In this document: one piece after another, positions 1 to 8,263 of the stretch | How positions within the stretch are numbered: position 1 is the first letter of the stretch | Layout: every line of letters starts with the position of its first letter | Source of the DNA: Micromonospora tarensis | Lineage (GTDB): Bacteria; Actinomycetota; Actinomycetes; Mycobacteriales; Micromonosporaceae | Assembly (NCBI RefSeq): GCF_016803395.1 | Contig: NZ_JAEVHL010000002.1 | Coordinates: forward strand, 51,029-115,028 | Length of the DNA stretch: 64,000 nucleotides | Reading direction: 5' to 3' | The notes under the pieces: model-generated | Databases searched by the model: none | Seen by the model: only the letters and a program-made list of their open reading frames with translations | Told to the model about the DNA's origin: nothing | Translations under genes and position numbers: made by a program

Positions 1-57
1 ATCTTCACCACCGCCGGCTGCCCGCCCATCGACACCACCACGAAGGACCCGGCATGA
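1..57 (+). CDS. 3' end of an upstream element gene (partial)
   Basis: The first 18 codons of the window are open in frame 1 and end at TGA 55-57, which overlaps the ATG of the next gene (54-56) as ATGA. This coupling is the rule in this operon, so the stretch is most likely the C-terminus of a real upstream gene (ending ...DTTTKDPA). The fragment is too short to assign a function. Confidence 0.5.
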   Translation: MFTTAGCPPIDTTTKDPA

Positions 58-1424
58 CCGACCTCGACGTGAAGCTCGCCGACCTGGTCGGCACCGAACC
101 CACCCCCACGGTGGCGACGGTGCCGGCCCGGCCCGGCGGACTCGAGTTCGCCCCGCAGCAGACCGAAGCCATCGACCGGATCAGCGACTGGTACCGGGCC
201 GGCGACCAGCAGGTGTTCCGCCTGTTCGGGTACGCCGGCACCGGCAAGACCACCCTCGCCCGGCACATCGTGGAGCAGCTCGGCGCCCGCCGCGTCCTCT
301 ACGCCGCGTTCACCGGCAAGGCCGCCTACGTGCTCCGCGGCAAGGGCTGCGCCGACGCGTCCACCGTCCACAGCCTGATCTACCAGCCTGTGGAAAAGGT
401 CCGCGCCCACCTCGAACAGCTCAAACAGCAGATGCGCGACAGCGACGATCCGACCGAGCGGGAGGAGCTGCTCCAGGAGATCCGCCGCGAGCAGGCGAAG
501 GTCGACTCCCCGGACTGGATCCTCCGCGAGGAGTCGGAGCTGGACGGCGCCGACGTCCTCGTCCTCGACGAGGTGTCGATGGTCGGCGAGCGTATGGCCC
601 GGGACCTGCTCTCCTACAACACCCGCATCCTGTGCCTCGGTGACCCCGCCCAGCTGCCCCCGGTGGACGGCGGCGGGTACTTCATCAACGCGGCACCGGA
701 CCACCTGCTCACCGAGATCCACCGGTCCGCCCTCGACAGCCCCGTCACCCGGATGGCCACCGCCATCCGCAACTCGCAGCCGGGTGACCGCGGGTACGAC
801 GTCGCCGGCCGCGATGGCGAGTCGGGGCGCTTCGACCGGCTCACCATCGACCGGCTGCTCTCCTTCGACCAGGTGTTGGTCGGCCGCAACGCCACCCGCT
901 GGCAGGCCGTCCACCTGCTCCGGGCGCTGCGCGGCCTGACCGGTGGCCCGCAGCCCGGCGATCGGATCATCTGCCTCGCCAACTCCGGGCAGGCCGAGGT
1001 GTTCAACGGCCAGCAGTTCGACGTCCTCGACGCCCACCAGGACGCCCGCACCGACCGCTACCAGCTGGTCGTCCGCGACGACACCGGCGACGAGCGGACC
1101 CTGAGCGTGTGGGCGTCCGGGTTCCGGGACCTGGAGGGGGAGAAGCAGGCGAAGCGCGACGGCAGGGGGACCGTCGTGGCCGCCACGTTCGCCCAGGCCA
1201 TCACCACCCACAAGTCGCAGGGCAGCCAGTGGCCCCGCGTCCTCGTCGTCGACGAGTCCTCGGTGTTCTACAACGCGGCGTACCGGGAGCACGTCAAGGA
1301 GCTCGGGTCGGCCGCCGCGTCGATCGAAGGGCACATCAACGGCCGCCGGTGGCTGTATACGGCGGTGACCCGGGCGTCGCACCAGGCCGTCATCGTCCCG
1401 TCCCTCAACGGGGTGCTCGCATGA
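54..1424 (+). CDS. RecD/Dda-like ATP-dependent DNA helicase
   Basis: This is a 456-residue SF1 helicase. Walker A GYAGTGKTT lies at residues 59-67, Walker B VLVLDEVSM near 168-176 and motif III GDPAQLPPV near 196-204. The C-terminal helicase signature ITTHKSQGSQW is followed by YTAVTRA near 435-441. The length and motif order match phage RecD2/Dda-type helicases, which unwind DNA during replication or recombination in the cytoplasm. It is translationally coupled by ATGA overlaps on both sides and lies two genes upstream of a PD-(D/E)XK nuclease. That context suggests a phage recombination/replication block. The helicase family is confident; its exact pathway is inferred. Confidence 0.88.
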   Translation: MTDLDVKLADLVGTEPTPTVATVPARPGGLEFAPQQTEAIDRISDWYRAGDQQVFRLFGYAGTGKTTLARHIVEQLGARRVLYAAFTGKAAYVLRGKGCADASTVHSLIYQPVEKVRAHLEQLKQQMRDSDDPTEREELLQEIRREQAKVDSPDWILREESELDGADVLVLDEVSMVGERMARDLLSYNTRILCLGDPAQLPPVDGGGYFINAAPDHLLTEIHRSALDSPVTRMATAIRNSQPGDRGYDVAGRDGESGRFDRLTIDRLLSFDQVLVGRNATRWQAVHLLRALRGLTGGPQPGDRIICLANSGQAEVFNGQQFDVLDAHQDARTDRYQLVVRDDTGDERTLSVWASGFRDLEGEKQAKRDGRGTVVAATFAQAITTHKSQGSQWPRVLVVDESSVFYNAAYREHVKELGSAAASIEGHINGRRWLYTAVTRASHQAVIVPSLNGVLA

Positions 1425-1678
1425 AGACGCCCACGCCTAACGTCGAGCCCGGTCAGGTCTGGGCCGACAACGACCGCCGCAGCGCTGGCCGCAAGGTCCG
1501 CGTGGTCGAGGTTGGCGCCACACACGCCACCGTCGAGCTGGTCGACCAGCGCGGCCGGCCGGCACGCGGCCACGAAGCACAGCAACAAGCCGAGCCCGGC
1601 CGTCGCACCCGAATCCGGCTCGACCGGTTCCGACCGACTAGCACCGGCTACCGGCTTGTGTCGGACGGTGCCAAGTGA
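1421..1678 (+). CDS. small hypothetical protein
   Basis: This is an 85-residue protein with ATG at 1421 overlapping the helicase stop (ATGA) and its own stop overlapping the next GTG (GTGA). It starts MKTPTPNVEPGQVWADNDRR and keeps basic, beta-rich stretches (RKVRVVEV, THATVELV). The 'PGQVWADND' opening is seen in small actinophage proteins of unknown function, sometimes with an SH3-like barrel; that fold is an inference. The tight coupling supports it as a real gene. Confidence 0.6.
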   Translation: MKTPTPNVEPGQVWADNDRRSAGRKVRVVEVGATHATVELVDQRGRPARGHEAQQQAEPGRRTRIRLDRFRPTSTGYRLVSDGAK

Positions 1679-3033
1679 CGGCCGCTGTGTCCGACGCCGA
1701 GCTGGCCGCGCTCATCGCCGACCTCCGACTCCCGGCCACGCCGGCGGCCGAGCCCCGATGCGCCGTCACCGAGCTGATCGCCGCGCAGTGCGCCCATTGT
1801 CTGCCCGCCCTGGCGTCGGACGCTGTCGGACAGCCTCGGACACCGTCGGACAAGCCGCTTGGCCCGTGGATCACCGCCAGCTACCGGGGCACCTGCTCCA
1901 GCTGCGGCACCCGCACCGAAGAGATGGACGACATCCGCGCCGACGGTGACGGCGGGTGGCTCGGCCGGTGCTGCGGCGACGTCGACGAGCCCGCGACTAC
2001 GCCGACGCTCGACGGGCTGATCGTCCCGCCGTCGACCCTCCTCGACATCGCACCCGGGATCGAGCACGCGATGGCCAACCAGCCGCCGCAGTACGCGCTG
2101 ATGATCCCGATGCGCGACGACGGAATCCGCAGCTGGCCGGCGACTCCGGAATGGGACAACGAGCCTCACCAGGTCCCGGCCGGCCCCCCGCCGTCGACCG
2201 TCGAAGAGATGCGCCAGGTCCTCGCCGACCTCGACGGCTCCCGGGCCCGTAGCCAGCAGACCCGCCTCGGCCCGTCCGAGCTGGGCACCCCGTGCCAGCG
2301 GCAGATCGCGATGAAGCTGGCCGGGGTGGTGCGGCAGCCGGAGGACAAGCGGCCACCGTGGGCGCCGATGCAGGGCACCGCCATGCACACGCTCATGGAG
2401 GAGGCGCTGCACTTCCACAATCGGCAGCTCGGCCGCGACCGATGGGCGGTCGAGGAGACCCTAACTGTCGACCCGGGCCTACCGGGTGTCGACCCGATCA
2501 CCGGCCACGGCGACGCCTTCGACAACGACTACGCGACGGTCGTCGACTGGAAGTACGTCGGCGTCACCGCCCTGCGGCAGGTCAAGCGCAAGAAGGTCCC
2601 CAACACTGAGCTGGTCAAGCCCGAGTACCGCATCCAGGCGCACCTGTACGGGCGTGGCCACGAACGAGCCGGCCGCAAGGTCCGCTGGGTGCGGCTGGTG
2701 TTCCTGGCCCGCTCGCACGACTACAACGACAGCGCGGAGTGGACCGAGGAGTACCGGCCCGACATCGCCGACTGGGCCGTCGACCGGTACTTCGCCACCC
2801 ACGACCTGATCGGCGAGCACGGCCTGGACCTGGCCGCGAATCCCGATCGGTGGCCCGCCGTCCCCGCTGTGCCCGGCAGCGCCTGCGCGTGGTGCCCGTT
2901 CAAACGCCCCGGTCCCGAGGCCGACCAGACCGGTTGCCGGGGCGACCTCGACCAGGAAGCCGCGTACCAGATGCGCGGCCTCATCGCCTGGCCTAACCCG
3001 ACCCGCATCAACAACCCAGGGAGAACACAGTGA
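1675..3033 (+). CDS. PD-(D/E)XK nuclease with likely Fe-S cluster (RecB/Cas4-like)
   Basis: A 452-residue protein with GTG start in a GTGA overlap. The nuclease core is visible as GHGDAFD (about 277-283) and VVDWKYV (about 290-296), followed by the helical motif YRIQAHLYG. A cysteine before the core (PCQRQ, about 206) pairs with a C-terminal CAWC...C group (about 403-421). This is the four-Cys arrangement that holds a 4Fe-4S 'staple' in Cas4 and AddB nucleases. The N-terminus adds CxxC pairs (CAHC, CSSC, CC) that may form zinc ribbons. Together with the helicase it may process DNA ends for phage recombination. The family is well supported; the Fe-S cluster is inferred. Confidence 0.8.
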   Translation: MTAAVSDAELAALIADLRLPATPAAEPRCAVTELIAAQCAHCLPALASDAVGQPRTPSDKPLGPWITASYRGTCSSCGTRTEEMDDIRADGDGGWLGRCCGDVDEPATTPTLDGLIVPPSTLLDIAPGIEHAMANQPPQYALMIPMRDDGIRSWPATPEWDNEPHQVPAGPPPSTVEEMRQVLADLDGSRARSQQTRLGPSELGTPCQRQIAMKLAGVVRQPEDKRPPWAPMQGTAMHTLMEEALHFHNRQLGRDRWAVEETLTVDPGLPGVDPITGHGDAFDNDYATVVDWKYVGVTALRQVKRKKVPNTELVKPEYRIQAHLYGRGHERAGRKVRWVRLVFLARSHDYNDSAEWTEEYRPDIADWAVDRYFATHDLIGEHGLDLAANPDRWPAVPAVPGSACAWCPFKRPGPEADQTGCRGDLDQEAAYQMRGLIAWPNPTRINNPGRTQ

Positions 3034-3698
3034 GTAACCAGCTCGACGAAGCTAACGACCTGCTCATGGGCGGCGGCGTCCGCGCCTTCCAGTTCAACCA
3101 GCTCGGCGACATCTGCCGGGGCCGGATCACCGCCGACCCCAAGGTCGAGGACTGCTTCAAGATGAAGTGGGACGCCGTGAAGAAGCGGTGGGAGCGCACC
3201 GACGAACTCGACACCTGGCCCAACGGGCAGGTCAAGCGGCAGATCGTCCTCACCGTCCAGACCGACGAGCGCGTCGACGCCGACGACGACGGGATGCGGA
3301 CCCTCTTCATCCACTCCCGCATCCAGCCCGCCCTCCGCGACGCCATCAAGGCGGCCGGCGCCAAGGGCCTCGCGGTCGGCGGCACCATCGCCGTTCAGTG
3401 GGCGTCCGGCGCTGGCACCCAGGACGGCGGGCCGAAGGAGTACCGGTGCGGCTACCAGTCGCCGACCGTCGACCCCGGCAGCCTCCTCGGCGACCAGGCC
3501 CAGACCGCCCCGGCGACCCAGCCGGCCGCCGCGGCTCCGTCGGCCGCCGCGTCTCTCGGTGTCACCCAGCCCGCCGCCGTCGCCATCCCGTGCCCGCCGG
3601 GCATGGACCTCGAGAAGTGGGCGGCCCTGCCCGAGACGCAGCAGCGGGCCATCTCCGCCGCCATGGCGCAGCCCGCCAACCAGACCCCCCCGTTCTGA
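3030..3698 (+). CDS. phage protein, possible OB-fold/ssDNA-binding
   Basis: A 222-residue protein with GTG start overlapping the nuclease stop and a GGGAGAA ribosome site. The N-terminal half has a beta-rich region (GRITADPKVEDCF, RQIVLTVQTDER, TLFIHSR) that resembles the layout of OB-fold ssDNA-binding proteins. The C-terminal half is Ala/Pro-rich and low-complexity, ending in a short acidic/hydrophobic tail. Its position between nuclease and DUF2303 genes fits a replication or recombination accessory role. I do not recognise the family with certainty, so the ssDNA-binding role is a suggestion only. Confidence 0.6.
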   Translation: MSNQLDEANDLLMGGGVRAFQFNQLGDICRGRITADPKVEDCFKMKWDAVKKRWERTDELDTWPNGQVKRQIVLTVQTDERVDADDDGMRTLFIHSRIQPALRDAIKAAGAKGLAVGGTIAVQWASGAGTQDGGPKEYRCGYQSPTVDPGSLLGDQAQTAPATQPAAAAPSAAASLGVTQPAAVAIPCPPGMDLEKWAALPETQQRAISAAMAQPANQTPPF

Positions 3699-3720
3699 CC
3701 CACCCCCGCCCACCAGCAGA

Positions 3721-3750
3721 GCCCACGCCGCCACACCCGGCGGCGTGGGC
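3721..3750 (+). terminator. perfect 12-bp hairpin between genes
   Basis: GCCCACGCCGCC (3721-3732) and its exact reverse complement (3739-3750) flank a 6-nt loop, 22 nt after the upstream stop and 22 nt before the next GTG. There is no T-run, so it may act as an attenuator, a processing site or a weak terminator. A second hairpin of the same geometry sits at 4981-5010. Confidence 0.6.
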
Positions 3751-3772
3751 CCGAGGAAGGAAACAGCAGCCC

Positions 3773-4135
3773 GTGACACAGGAAACCACCGCCGAGCGGA
3801 CCATCCGCCCGTTCGCCGCCGTGCTCCAGGAGATCGGCGGCGGCAAGACCCACGACCGGCTCTCCGAGCAGCTCGCCGACCTGGTTGAGGCGGTCACCTC
3901 CACCGGCAAGAAGGGCACCCTCACCCTCCAGGTGACCGTCGCGCCGATCAAGGCCGGCAACACCAGCACCCTCATCGTCACCGGGAAGACCACCTGCAAG
4001 GCACCCGAGGGCGACGACGCCGCTCCGTCGTCGGTGTTCTTCCCCGACGCCGCCGGCAACCTCACCCGCAACGACCCCAACCAGCCCAGCCTGCCGCTGC
4101 GCGGACTCGAAAGCCCCGGAAAGGCCAGCGCCTGA
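3773..4135 (+). CDS. hypothetical phage protein
   Basis: A 120-residue protein from GTG 3773, preceded by a strong GAGGAAGGAAA ribosome site just after the 3721-3750 hairpin. Visible features are an N-terminal amphipathic stretch (FAAVLQEIGGGKTHDRLSEQ), a beta-strand segment (KGTLTLQVTVAPI) and no recognisable catalytic motif. Its stop overlaps the ATG of the DUF2303 gene (TGATG). Proteins of this type commonly precede DUF2303 genes in actinophages and prophages. The function is unknown. Confidence 0.62.
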   Translation: MTQETTAERTIRPFAAVLQEIGGGKTHDRLSEQLADLVEAVTSTGKKGTLTLQVTVAPIKAGNTSTLIVTGKTTCKAPEGDDAAPSSVFFPDAAGNLTRNDPNQPSLPLRGLESPGKASA

Positions 4136-4950
4136 TGACCACCGAAGCCCAGACCATCGTCGACACCGCCCTCACCGCCGCCGCACCGCAGCAACTGGCC
4201 CTCGGCGGGTACTGGATCGTCAACACCCCGCACGGCGTCGAGCGCATCGACCTCACCGGCGACCAGTACCGCGACCAGCCCCGCCGCAAGACCGGCACCG
4301 CCACCGTCCGCGACGTGCCCTCGTTCCTGGCCTACTACGCCAAGCACGCCAGCCCCACCGCCGAGGTGTACGCCGACCGGGACCGCAACACCGTCACCGC
4401 AATCCTCGACGCCCACACCCCGCACGGCGGCGCGCCGGAATGGCAGCAGCACCGGGTCACCCTCGCCCTGCGGCACAGCGACGCGTTCAAGGCCTGGCAC
4501 AGGGCCAGCGGGGACCTCATGGCGCAGACCACCTTCGCCGAGTTCGTCGAAGACCACCGCACCGACGTGCTCGACCCCACCGCCGCCGACCTCCTGGAGC
4601 TGGCCCAGACCTTCCAGGCCACCACCAAGGTGTCGTTCAAGTCCAGCAACCTGCTCAAGTCCGGTCAGCGGCAGCTCAGCTACGTCGAGCAGATCGACGC
4701 CTCGGGCGGCCAGCGCGGTGACCTCCTCATCCCCGACCACCTGCAGCTGGCCATCGCGGTCTACGAGGGCGCCACCGTCGCGGACGCCGTCACCGCCCGA
4801 CTCCGGTACCGCATCGACGGCGACGGCCGGCTCCGCATCGGCGTGATCCTCGACCAGCTCACCGACGTCATCGCCACCGCGTTCGAGGGCGTCATCACCG
4901 AGATCGACGCCGCCGTGCCCGTGCCCGTCCTGCGTGGCACACCCGCCTGA
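4135..4950 (+). CDS. DUF2303 (YfdQ-like) phage protein
   Basis: A 271-residue protein matching the DUF2303 layout. It has an N-terminal segment with GYWIVNTPHG, a VPSFLAYYAKH motif, an AWHRASG stretch and a C-terminal beta region. The family is found in temperate phages including the Escherichia CPS-53 prophage (YfdQ), and its biochemical role is unknown. The start overlaps the previous stop. It lies in the early replication block, upstream of the primase-polymerase, which is the usual place for this family in actinobacterial prophages. Confidence 0.75.
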   Translation: MTTEAQTIVDTALTAAAPQQLALGGYWIVNTPHGVERIDLTGDQYRDQPRRKTGTATVRDVPSFLAYYAKHASPTAEVYADRDRNTVTAILDAHTPHGGAPEWQQHRVTLALRHSDAFKAWHRASGDLMAQTTFAEFVEDHRTDVLDPTAADLLELAQTFQATTKVSFKSSNLLKSGQRQLSYVEQIDASGGQRGDLLIPDHLQLAIAVYEGATVADAVTARLRYRIDGDGRLRIGVILDQLTDVIATAFEGVITEIDAAVPVPVLRGTPA

Positions 4951-4980
4951 CCGTTCCACCCTGCTCAACCCGCTCAACAC

Positions 4981-5010
4981 GCCCCCGTCCCGCGCTGTCG
5001 GGGTGGGGGC
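4981..5010 (+). terminator. 12-bp hairpin with two wobble pairs
   Basis: GCCCCCGTCCCG (4981-4992) pairs with 4999-5010 across a 6-nt loop; two of the 12 pairs are G-T. It sits 30 nt after the DUF2303 stop and 24 nt before the primase start. The geometry matches the hairpin at 3721-3750, and again no T-run follows. Confidence 0.5.
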
Positions 5011-5034
5011 CGGTCCACCAAGATCGGAGCATCG

Positions 5035-5871
5035 ATGACCGTCACGGCAGGGCACGGCACGGCTGTCACCCTCGACACCACCGCCGTACGCCGCTGGCTC
5101 GGCATTCTCCACGGCGACAGCCCCGGCCACGTACACATCTGCTCCACCGGCGACTGGGCCGGCCGCGCGTTCCCCGCCACCCACCTCGACCAGGCCGCCG
5201 CCTACGTCACCGAGCTAGACGCCGCCGGCCGCGAGGGCATCTACCTCCGCGTCACCACCCTGCTCACGGACCGGCCCGCCGGCGGCCGCGGTGGTGCTAC
5301 CGACTCCGCCGCCCTGCCCGCCCTCTGGGCCGACATCGACCTCGCCGGCCCCGGCCACGCCGAACAGGATCTCCCGCCCACCGTCGACGCCGGCCAAGCG
5401 GTCATCGCGGCCACCGGCCTGCCCGAACCCACCATCTGGGTGCACTCCGGCGGTGGCCTCTACCCGATCTGGCTCCTGGCCGAACCCCACCACCTCAACG
5501 CCGGCAACCTCGACGCCGCGAAGACGCTCGCGAAGGACTGGCAGCGGGTCATCGAGCACGCCGCGGCGTCCCTCGGCTGGCGATACGGGCGCGGCGTCGG
5601 CGACCTCGCCCGCGTGCTCCGCATCCCCGGCACCGTCAACCGCAAGGCCGGCCTCGCCCGCCCCTGCCGCATCATCGGCGCCACACAGCACCGATACACC
5701 GTCGCCCAGCTCCAGGCCGCCCTCGACACCGCCATGGCCCGCATCGCCCCGCCCGAGCCCACCCCGGCCGCCGGCACGCCGCTCATCGCCGCCCGACCGG
5801 CACCCGGGCGCCCGGCCAGGTCGCCCCGGGTGAGGACTTCAACCAGCGGGCCGAGTGGTCGCAGATCCTGA
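5035..5871 (+). CDS. primase-polymerase (PrimPol) domain, N-terminal part of frameshifted gene
   Basis: A 278-codon frame whose first about 245 residues form a bifunctional primase-polymerase domain. It has WADIDL with the catalytic DxD near 99-102, HSGGGLYPIW near 132, and RVLRIPGTVNRK near 200. From about 5817 the conserved sequence moves to the -1 frame. There the linker signature PGEDFNQRA, WTRPGK and YSKFGAY reads without interruption into the helicase frame that continues to 7934. No start codon exists in that second frame before ATG 6108. One missing base (CCC read as CC near 5817) would restore a single protein of about 966 residues. No canonical slippery heptamer is visible. The protein would prime and drive phage or element replication. 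Confidence 0.8.
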   Translation: MTVTAGHGTAVTLDTTAVRRWLGILHGDSPGHVHICSTGDWAGRAFPATHLDQAAAYVTELDAAGREGIYLRVTTLLTDRPAGGRGGATDSAALPALWADIDLAGPGHAEQDLPPTVDAGQAVIAATGLPEPTIWVHSGGGLYPIWLLAEPHHLNAGNLDAAKTLAKDWQRVIEHAAASLGWRYGRGVGDLARVLRIPGTVNRKAGLARPCRIIGATQHRYTVAQLQAALDTAMARIAPPEPTPAAGTPLIAARPAPGRPARSPRVRTSTSGPSGRRS

Positions 5872-6107
5872 CGCCGGCCGGGTGGCGGGAGCACTACCGA
5901 TCCGACGACGACGTCACCTACTGGACCCGCCCGGGCAAGCCGAGCGGCATCAGCGCGTCGACCAACGCCCTCGGCACCGACAAGCTCCACGTCTTCACCA
6001 CCAGCGCCAGCCCCCTCGAAGGCGACGAGTCCTACAGCAAGTTCGGCGCGTACACGGCGCTGCACTTCGGCGGCGACCACAAGGCCGCAGCGCGTGCCCT
6101 CGGACGG

Positions 6108-7934
6108 ATGGGATTCGGCTCGCCGCTGCCCGAGCCCGGCCACGACCAAGCCGAGCTGCTCCGCGCGATCCTCGGCCACGACCCCGACCTCACCGTCGGC
6201 ATCACCGCACCCGCACCTGTCCCCACTCCGGCCCCGCAGCAGGCAGCCGCACCCCAGCCGCCCGGCGACCTCTACACCGAGCTCGCCGCCATCGCCGACA
6301 CCCCCGCCGATCAACAGCTCGCCGCCGCCCGCGAGCTGATCCGCCGCGTCGCCGTGCTCGAGGCAACCGCCCGCCAGGACTGGCGAGACGCGATCCGCCG
6401 AGTCGTACCCGCAGTCACCCGCGGCGACTTCGACGCCATCGTCCGCGAAGAACGCCGCAGCCAAGCCGAGCAGGCCAAGGAAGCCGCACGGCAACGCCGC
6501 CAGCAGGAACTCGCCGGGCAGATCGCCGCCGCCGAAGCAACCGGTGAGCTGCTCCCCAGCCCCGGGGACCCCATGGCCGTAGCGCGGGTCCTCGTCTCCC
6601 GGCTCACCACCACCGACGGCGTACCGCACATGGCCTGGTGGCGAGGCGACTTCTACGAGTGGACCGGCGCGAAGTGGGCGCATCAGCAGGACGCCGCGAT
6701 CAACCGGTGGCTGTACCTCCACACCGAGAACGCCCGGTGGGACGCCGGTGACGACATCAAACGGTGGGAACCGACCATCGGGAAGATCGCCAACCTCCGT
6801 GACGCTCTCGGCCCTGCCATCCTCGCCCGCCCATGGGATGAGGAAGAGGAGAAGTGCGTAGCGGTCGCCAACGGCGTCCTCGACGTCAAGCAGCGCGCTC
6901 TCCTGCCCCACACGCCGAAGCGGTTCAACCTGACGTCACTGCCGTTCGCCTACGACCCCGACGCCACCTGCGGCAGTTGGGAGAAGTTCCTCCACCAGGT
7001 GCTGCCCGACGACCACGAGGCGCAGGAGTTCATCCAGGAGTGGTTCGGCTACGTCGTTTCGGGCCGCACCGACCTCCAGAAGATCGCGAGCCTGTTCGGC
7101 GCCAAGCGGTCCGGCAAGGGGACCATCGCCCGCATCCTCGAAGCGCTCCTCGGCCCTGAAGCCGTCGCGTCACCCAGCCTGTCCAGCCTCGTCGGTAACT
7201 TCGGCGAGCAGCCCCTCATCGGCAAGGCCCTCGCCGTCCTGAGCGATGTCAACTGGAACATCCGCGACGTCGGCGAAGCCGTCGAAATCCTGAAAAAGAT
7301 CAGCGGCGAAGATTCCCGCGACGTGCACCGCAAGAACCGCGAAGCGTGGCACGGAAAACTGAACGCCCGATTCATCGTCCTCGGAAACGACATGCCGAAA
7401 TTCACCGACGCATCCGGGGCGCTCGCCGGCCGCATGATTCACGTCAAATTCGGAGTCTCTTTCTTCGGCAAAGAAGACCCGCACCTCACCTCGACACTCC
7501 TGGAAGAGCTACCCGGAATCCTGAACTGGTCTCTTGACGGACTTGACCGACTCACTAAACGCGGACACTTCAAAGCGCCGACCAGCAGTCAGGAAGCCGA
7601 ACGGGAAATCATGCGGCTTACCTCGCCCGTTTACGGCTTCATCGAAGATCGGGCAGTCGAGAGCGCGGAAGCGCCACCTGTATTGCTCGACAATCTCTTC
7701 GCCGTCTACCGAGAATGGTGCGCCGAGGAAGAGGGGCGAGACCGAGTCAGCACCAAGATGGTGTTCGCTCGCGACCTGCGGTCAGTGGGCAACGGACGCA
7801 TCCAGGTCAAGCGGGAGACCGTCGACGGGGTACGCGCCCGGTGGGTCTACGGACTGACCCCACAGGAGCCGGGAGGATTCCAGCCGCGTCACCGCTGGCT
7901 CGGCGGCGGCCTCCTGGAGGCGAACGACCAATGA
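6108..7934 (+). CDS. D5/P4-type SF3 helicase domain, C-terminal part of the primase-helicase
   Basis: A 608-codon frame; homologous-looking sequence begins earlier, at about 5820, in the same frame without a start codon. The C-terminal half is a phage/plasmid primase helicase (SF3, P4-alpha/D5 type). Walker A GAKRSGKGT lies near 331-339, then LAVLSDVN (Walker B region), FIVLGNDMPKF (motif C with sensor Asn) and an arginine-finger region GRMIHVKF. A winged-helix-like C-terminal segment follows. The stretch 7260-7640 uses more A/T-ending codons (AAA, GAA, ATT) than its neighbours, which hints at a recombined segment. Its stop overlaps the next ATG. Confidence 0.85.
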   Translation: MGFGSPLPEPGHDQAELLRAILGHDPDLTVGITAPAPVPTPAPQQAAAPQPPGDLYTELAAIADTPADQQLAAARELIRRVAVLEATARQDWRDAIRRVVPAVTRGDFDAIVREERRSQAEQAKEAARQRRQQELAGQIAAAEATGELLPSPGDPMAVARVLVSRLTTTDGVPHMAWWRGDFYEWTGAKWAHQQDAAINRWLYLHTENARWDAGDDIKRWEPTIGKIANLRDALGPAILARPWDEEEEKCVAVANGVLDVKQRALLPHTPKRFNLTSLPFAYDPDATCGSWEKFLHQVLPDDHEAQEFIQEWFGYVVSGRTDLQKIASLFGAKRSGKGTIARILEALLGPEAVASPSLSSLVGNFGEQPLIGKALAVLSDVNWNIRDVGEAVEILKKISGEDSRDVHRKNREAWHGKLNARFIVLGNDMPKFTDASGALAGRMIHVKFGVSFFGKEDPHLTSTLLEELPGILNWSLDGLDRLTKRGHFKAPTSSQEAEREIMRLTSPVYGFIEDRAVESAEAPPVLLDNLFAVYREWCAEEEGRDRVSTKMVFARDLRSVGNGRIQVKRETVDGVRARWVYGLTPQEPGGFQPRHRWLGGGLLEANDQ

Positions 7935-8263
7935 GCCACCCCCCGATCGTGTCCGAATTGCCGGACTGCCCAGGTCCTACCCGCCGCTACCCGGGTAGCG
8001 CCCAGGTCCTGCCCGGGTCGAAAACGGCATCTGACCAGCAGCAACCCACGTCTGCCCAGGTACTTGTCAACATCTTGCGCGTAAGGCGCAAGAACAAAAC
8101 AAGTCACTTAGGTGGCCCTAACACAACTTGTTGCAGGGTCAACAGGGCAGCCGAGATAGGGAAACGACCCGGGCAGCCGGGTTACCGCAGCTCACGCACC
8201 GTTTCCGACCCGGGCAGCAGCATGGGCGACCCGGGCAGCCAGGCAAACCGGACACACCGATGA
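7931..8263 (+). CDS. small hypothetical protein encoded across repeat-rich DNA
   Basis: A 110-residue frame whose ATG overlaps the helicase stop (ATGA at 7931) and whose TGA overlaps the next ATG (ATGA at 8260). Double coupling argues that it is translated. The sequence is basic and low-complexity (CPGPTRRYPG, LRVRRKNK) with no recognisable domain. The underlying DNA carries several short repeats and a palindrome, so selection may be on the DNA rather than on the peptide. Its position just behind the replicative helicase fits an origin-containing segment. Confidence 0.45.
   Translation: MSHPPIVSELPDCPGPTRRYPGSAQVLPGSKTASDQQQPTSAQVLVNILRVRRKNKTSHLGGPNTTCCRVNRAAEIGKRPGQPGYRSSRTVSDPGSSMGDPGSQANRTHR
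7985..8239. repeat. CCCGGG-centred palindrome and GACCCGGGCAGC iterons (candidate replication origin)
   Basis: A 16-bp perfect palindrome CGCTACCCGGGTAGCG lies at 7985-8000. GACCCGGGCAGC occurs exactly three times (8166-8177, 8207-8218, 8228-8239), with start spacings of 41 and 21 bp, close to whole helical turns. A separate inverted repeat CTTGCGC-N5-GCGCAAG lies near 8074-8092 in a locally A/T-richer stretch. Repeats directly downstream of a primase-helicase gene are typical of phage or plasmid origins, but function is inferred. Confidence 0.45.

Noticed and set aside
5760..5870. Programmed -1 frameshift as the explanation for the primase break
   Set aside because: No X-XXY-YYZ heptamer is present in the correct phase, and seven similar breaks elsewhere in element and host genes favour sequence errors.
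7931..8263. CRISPR array made of the repeated CCCGGG units
   Set aside because: The repeats are only 12 bp, unequally spaced, and lack uniform spacers; an iteron-like interpretation fits better. No CRISPR array or cas genes were seen in the window (the Cas4-like nuclease at 1675 lies in a phage replication block).
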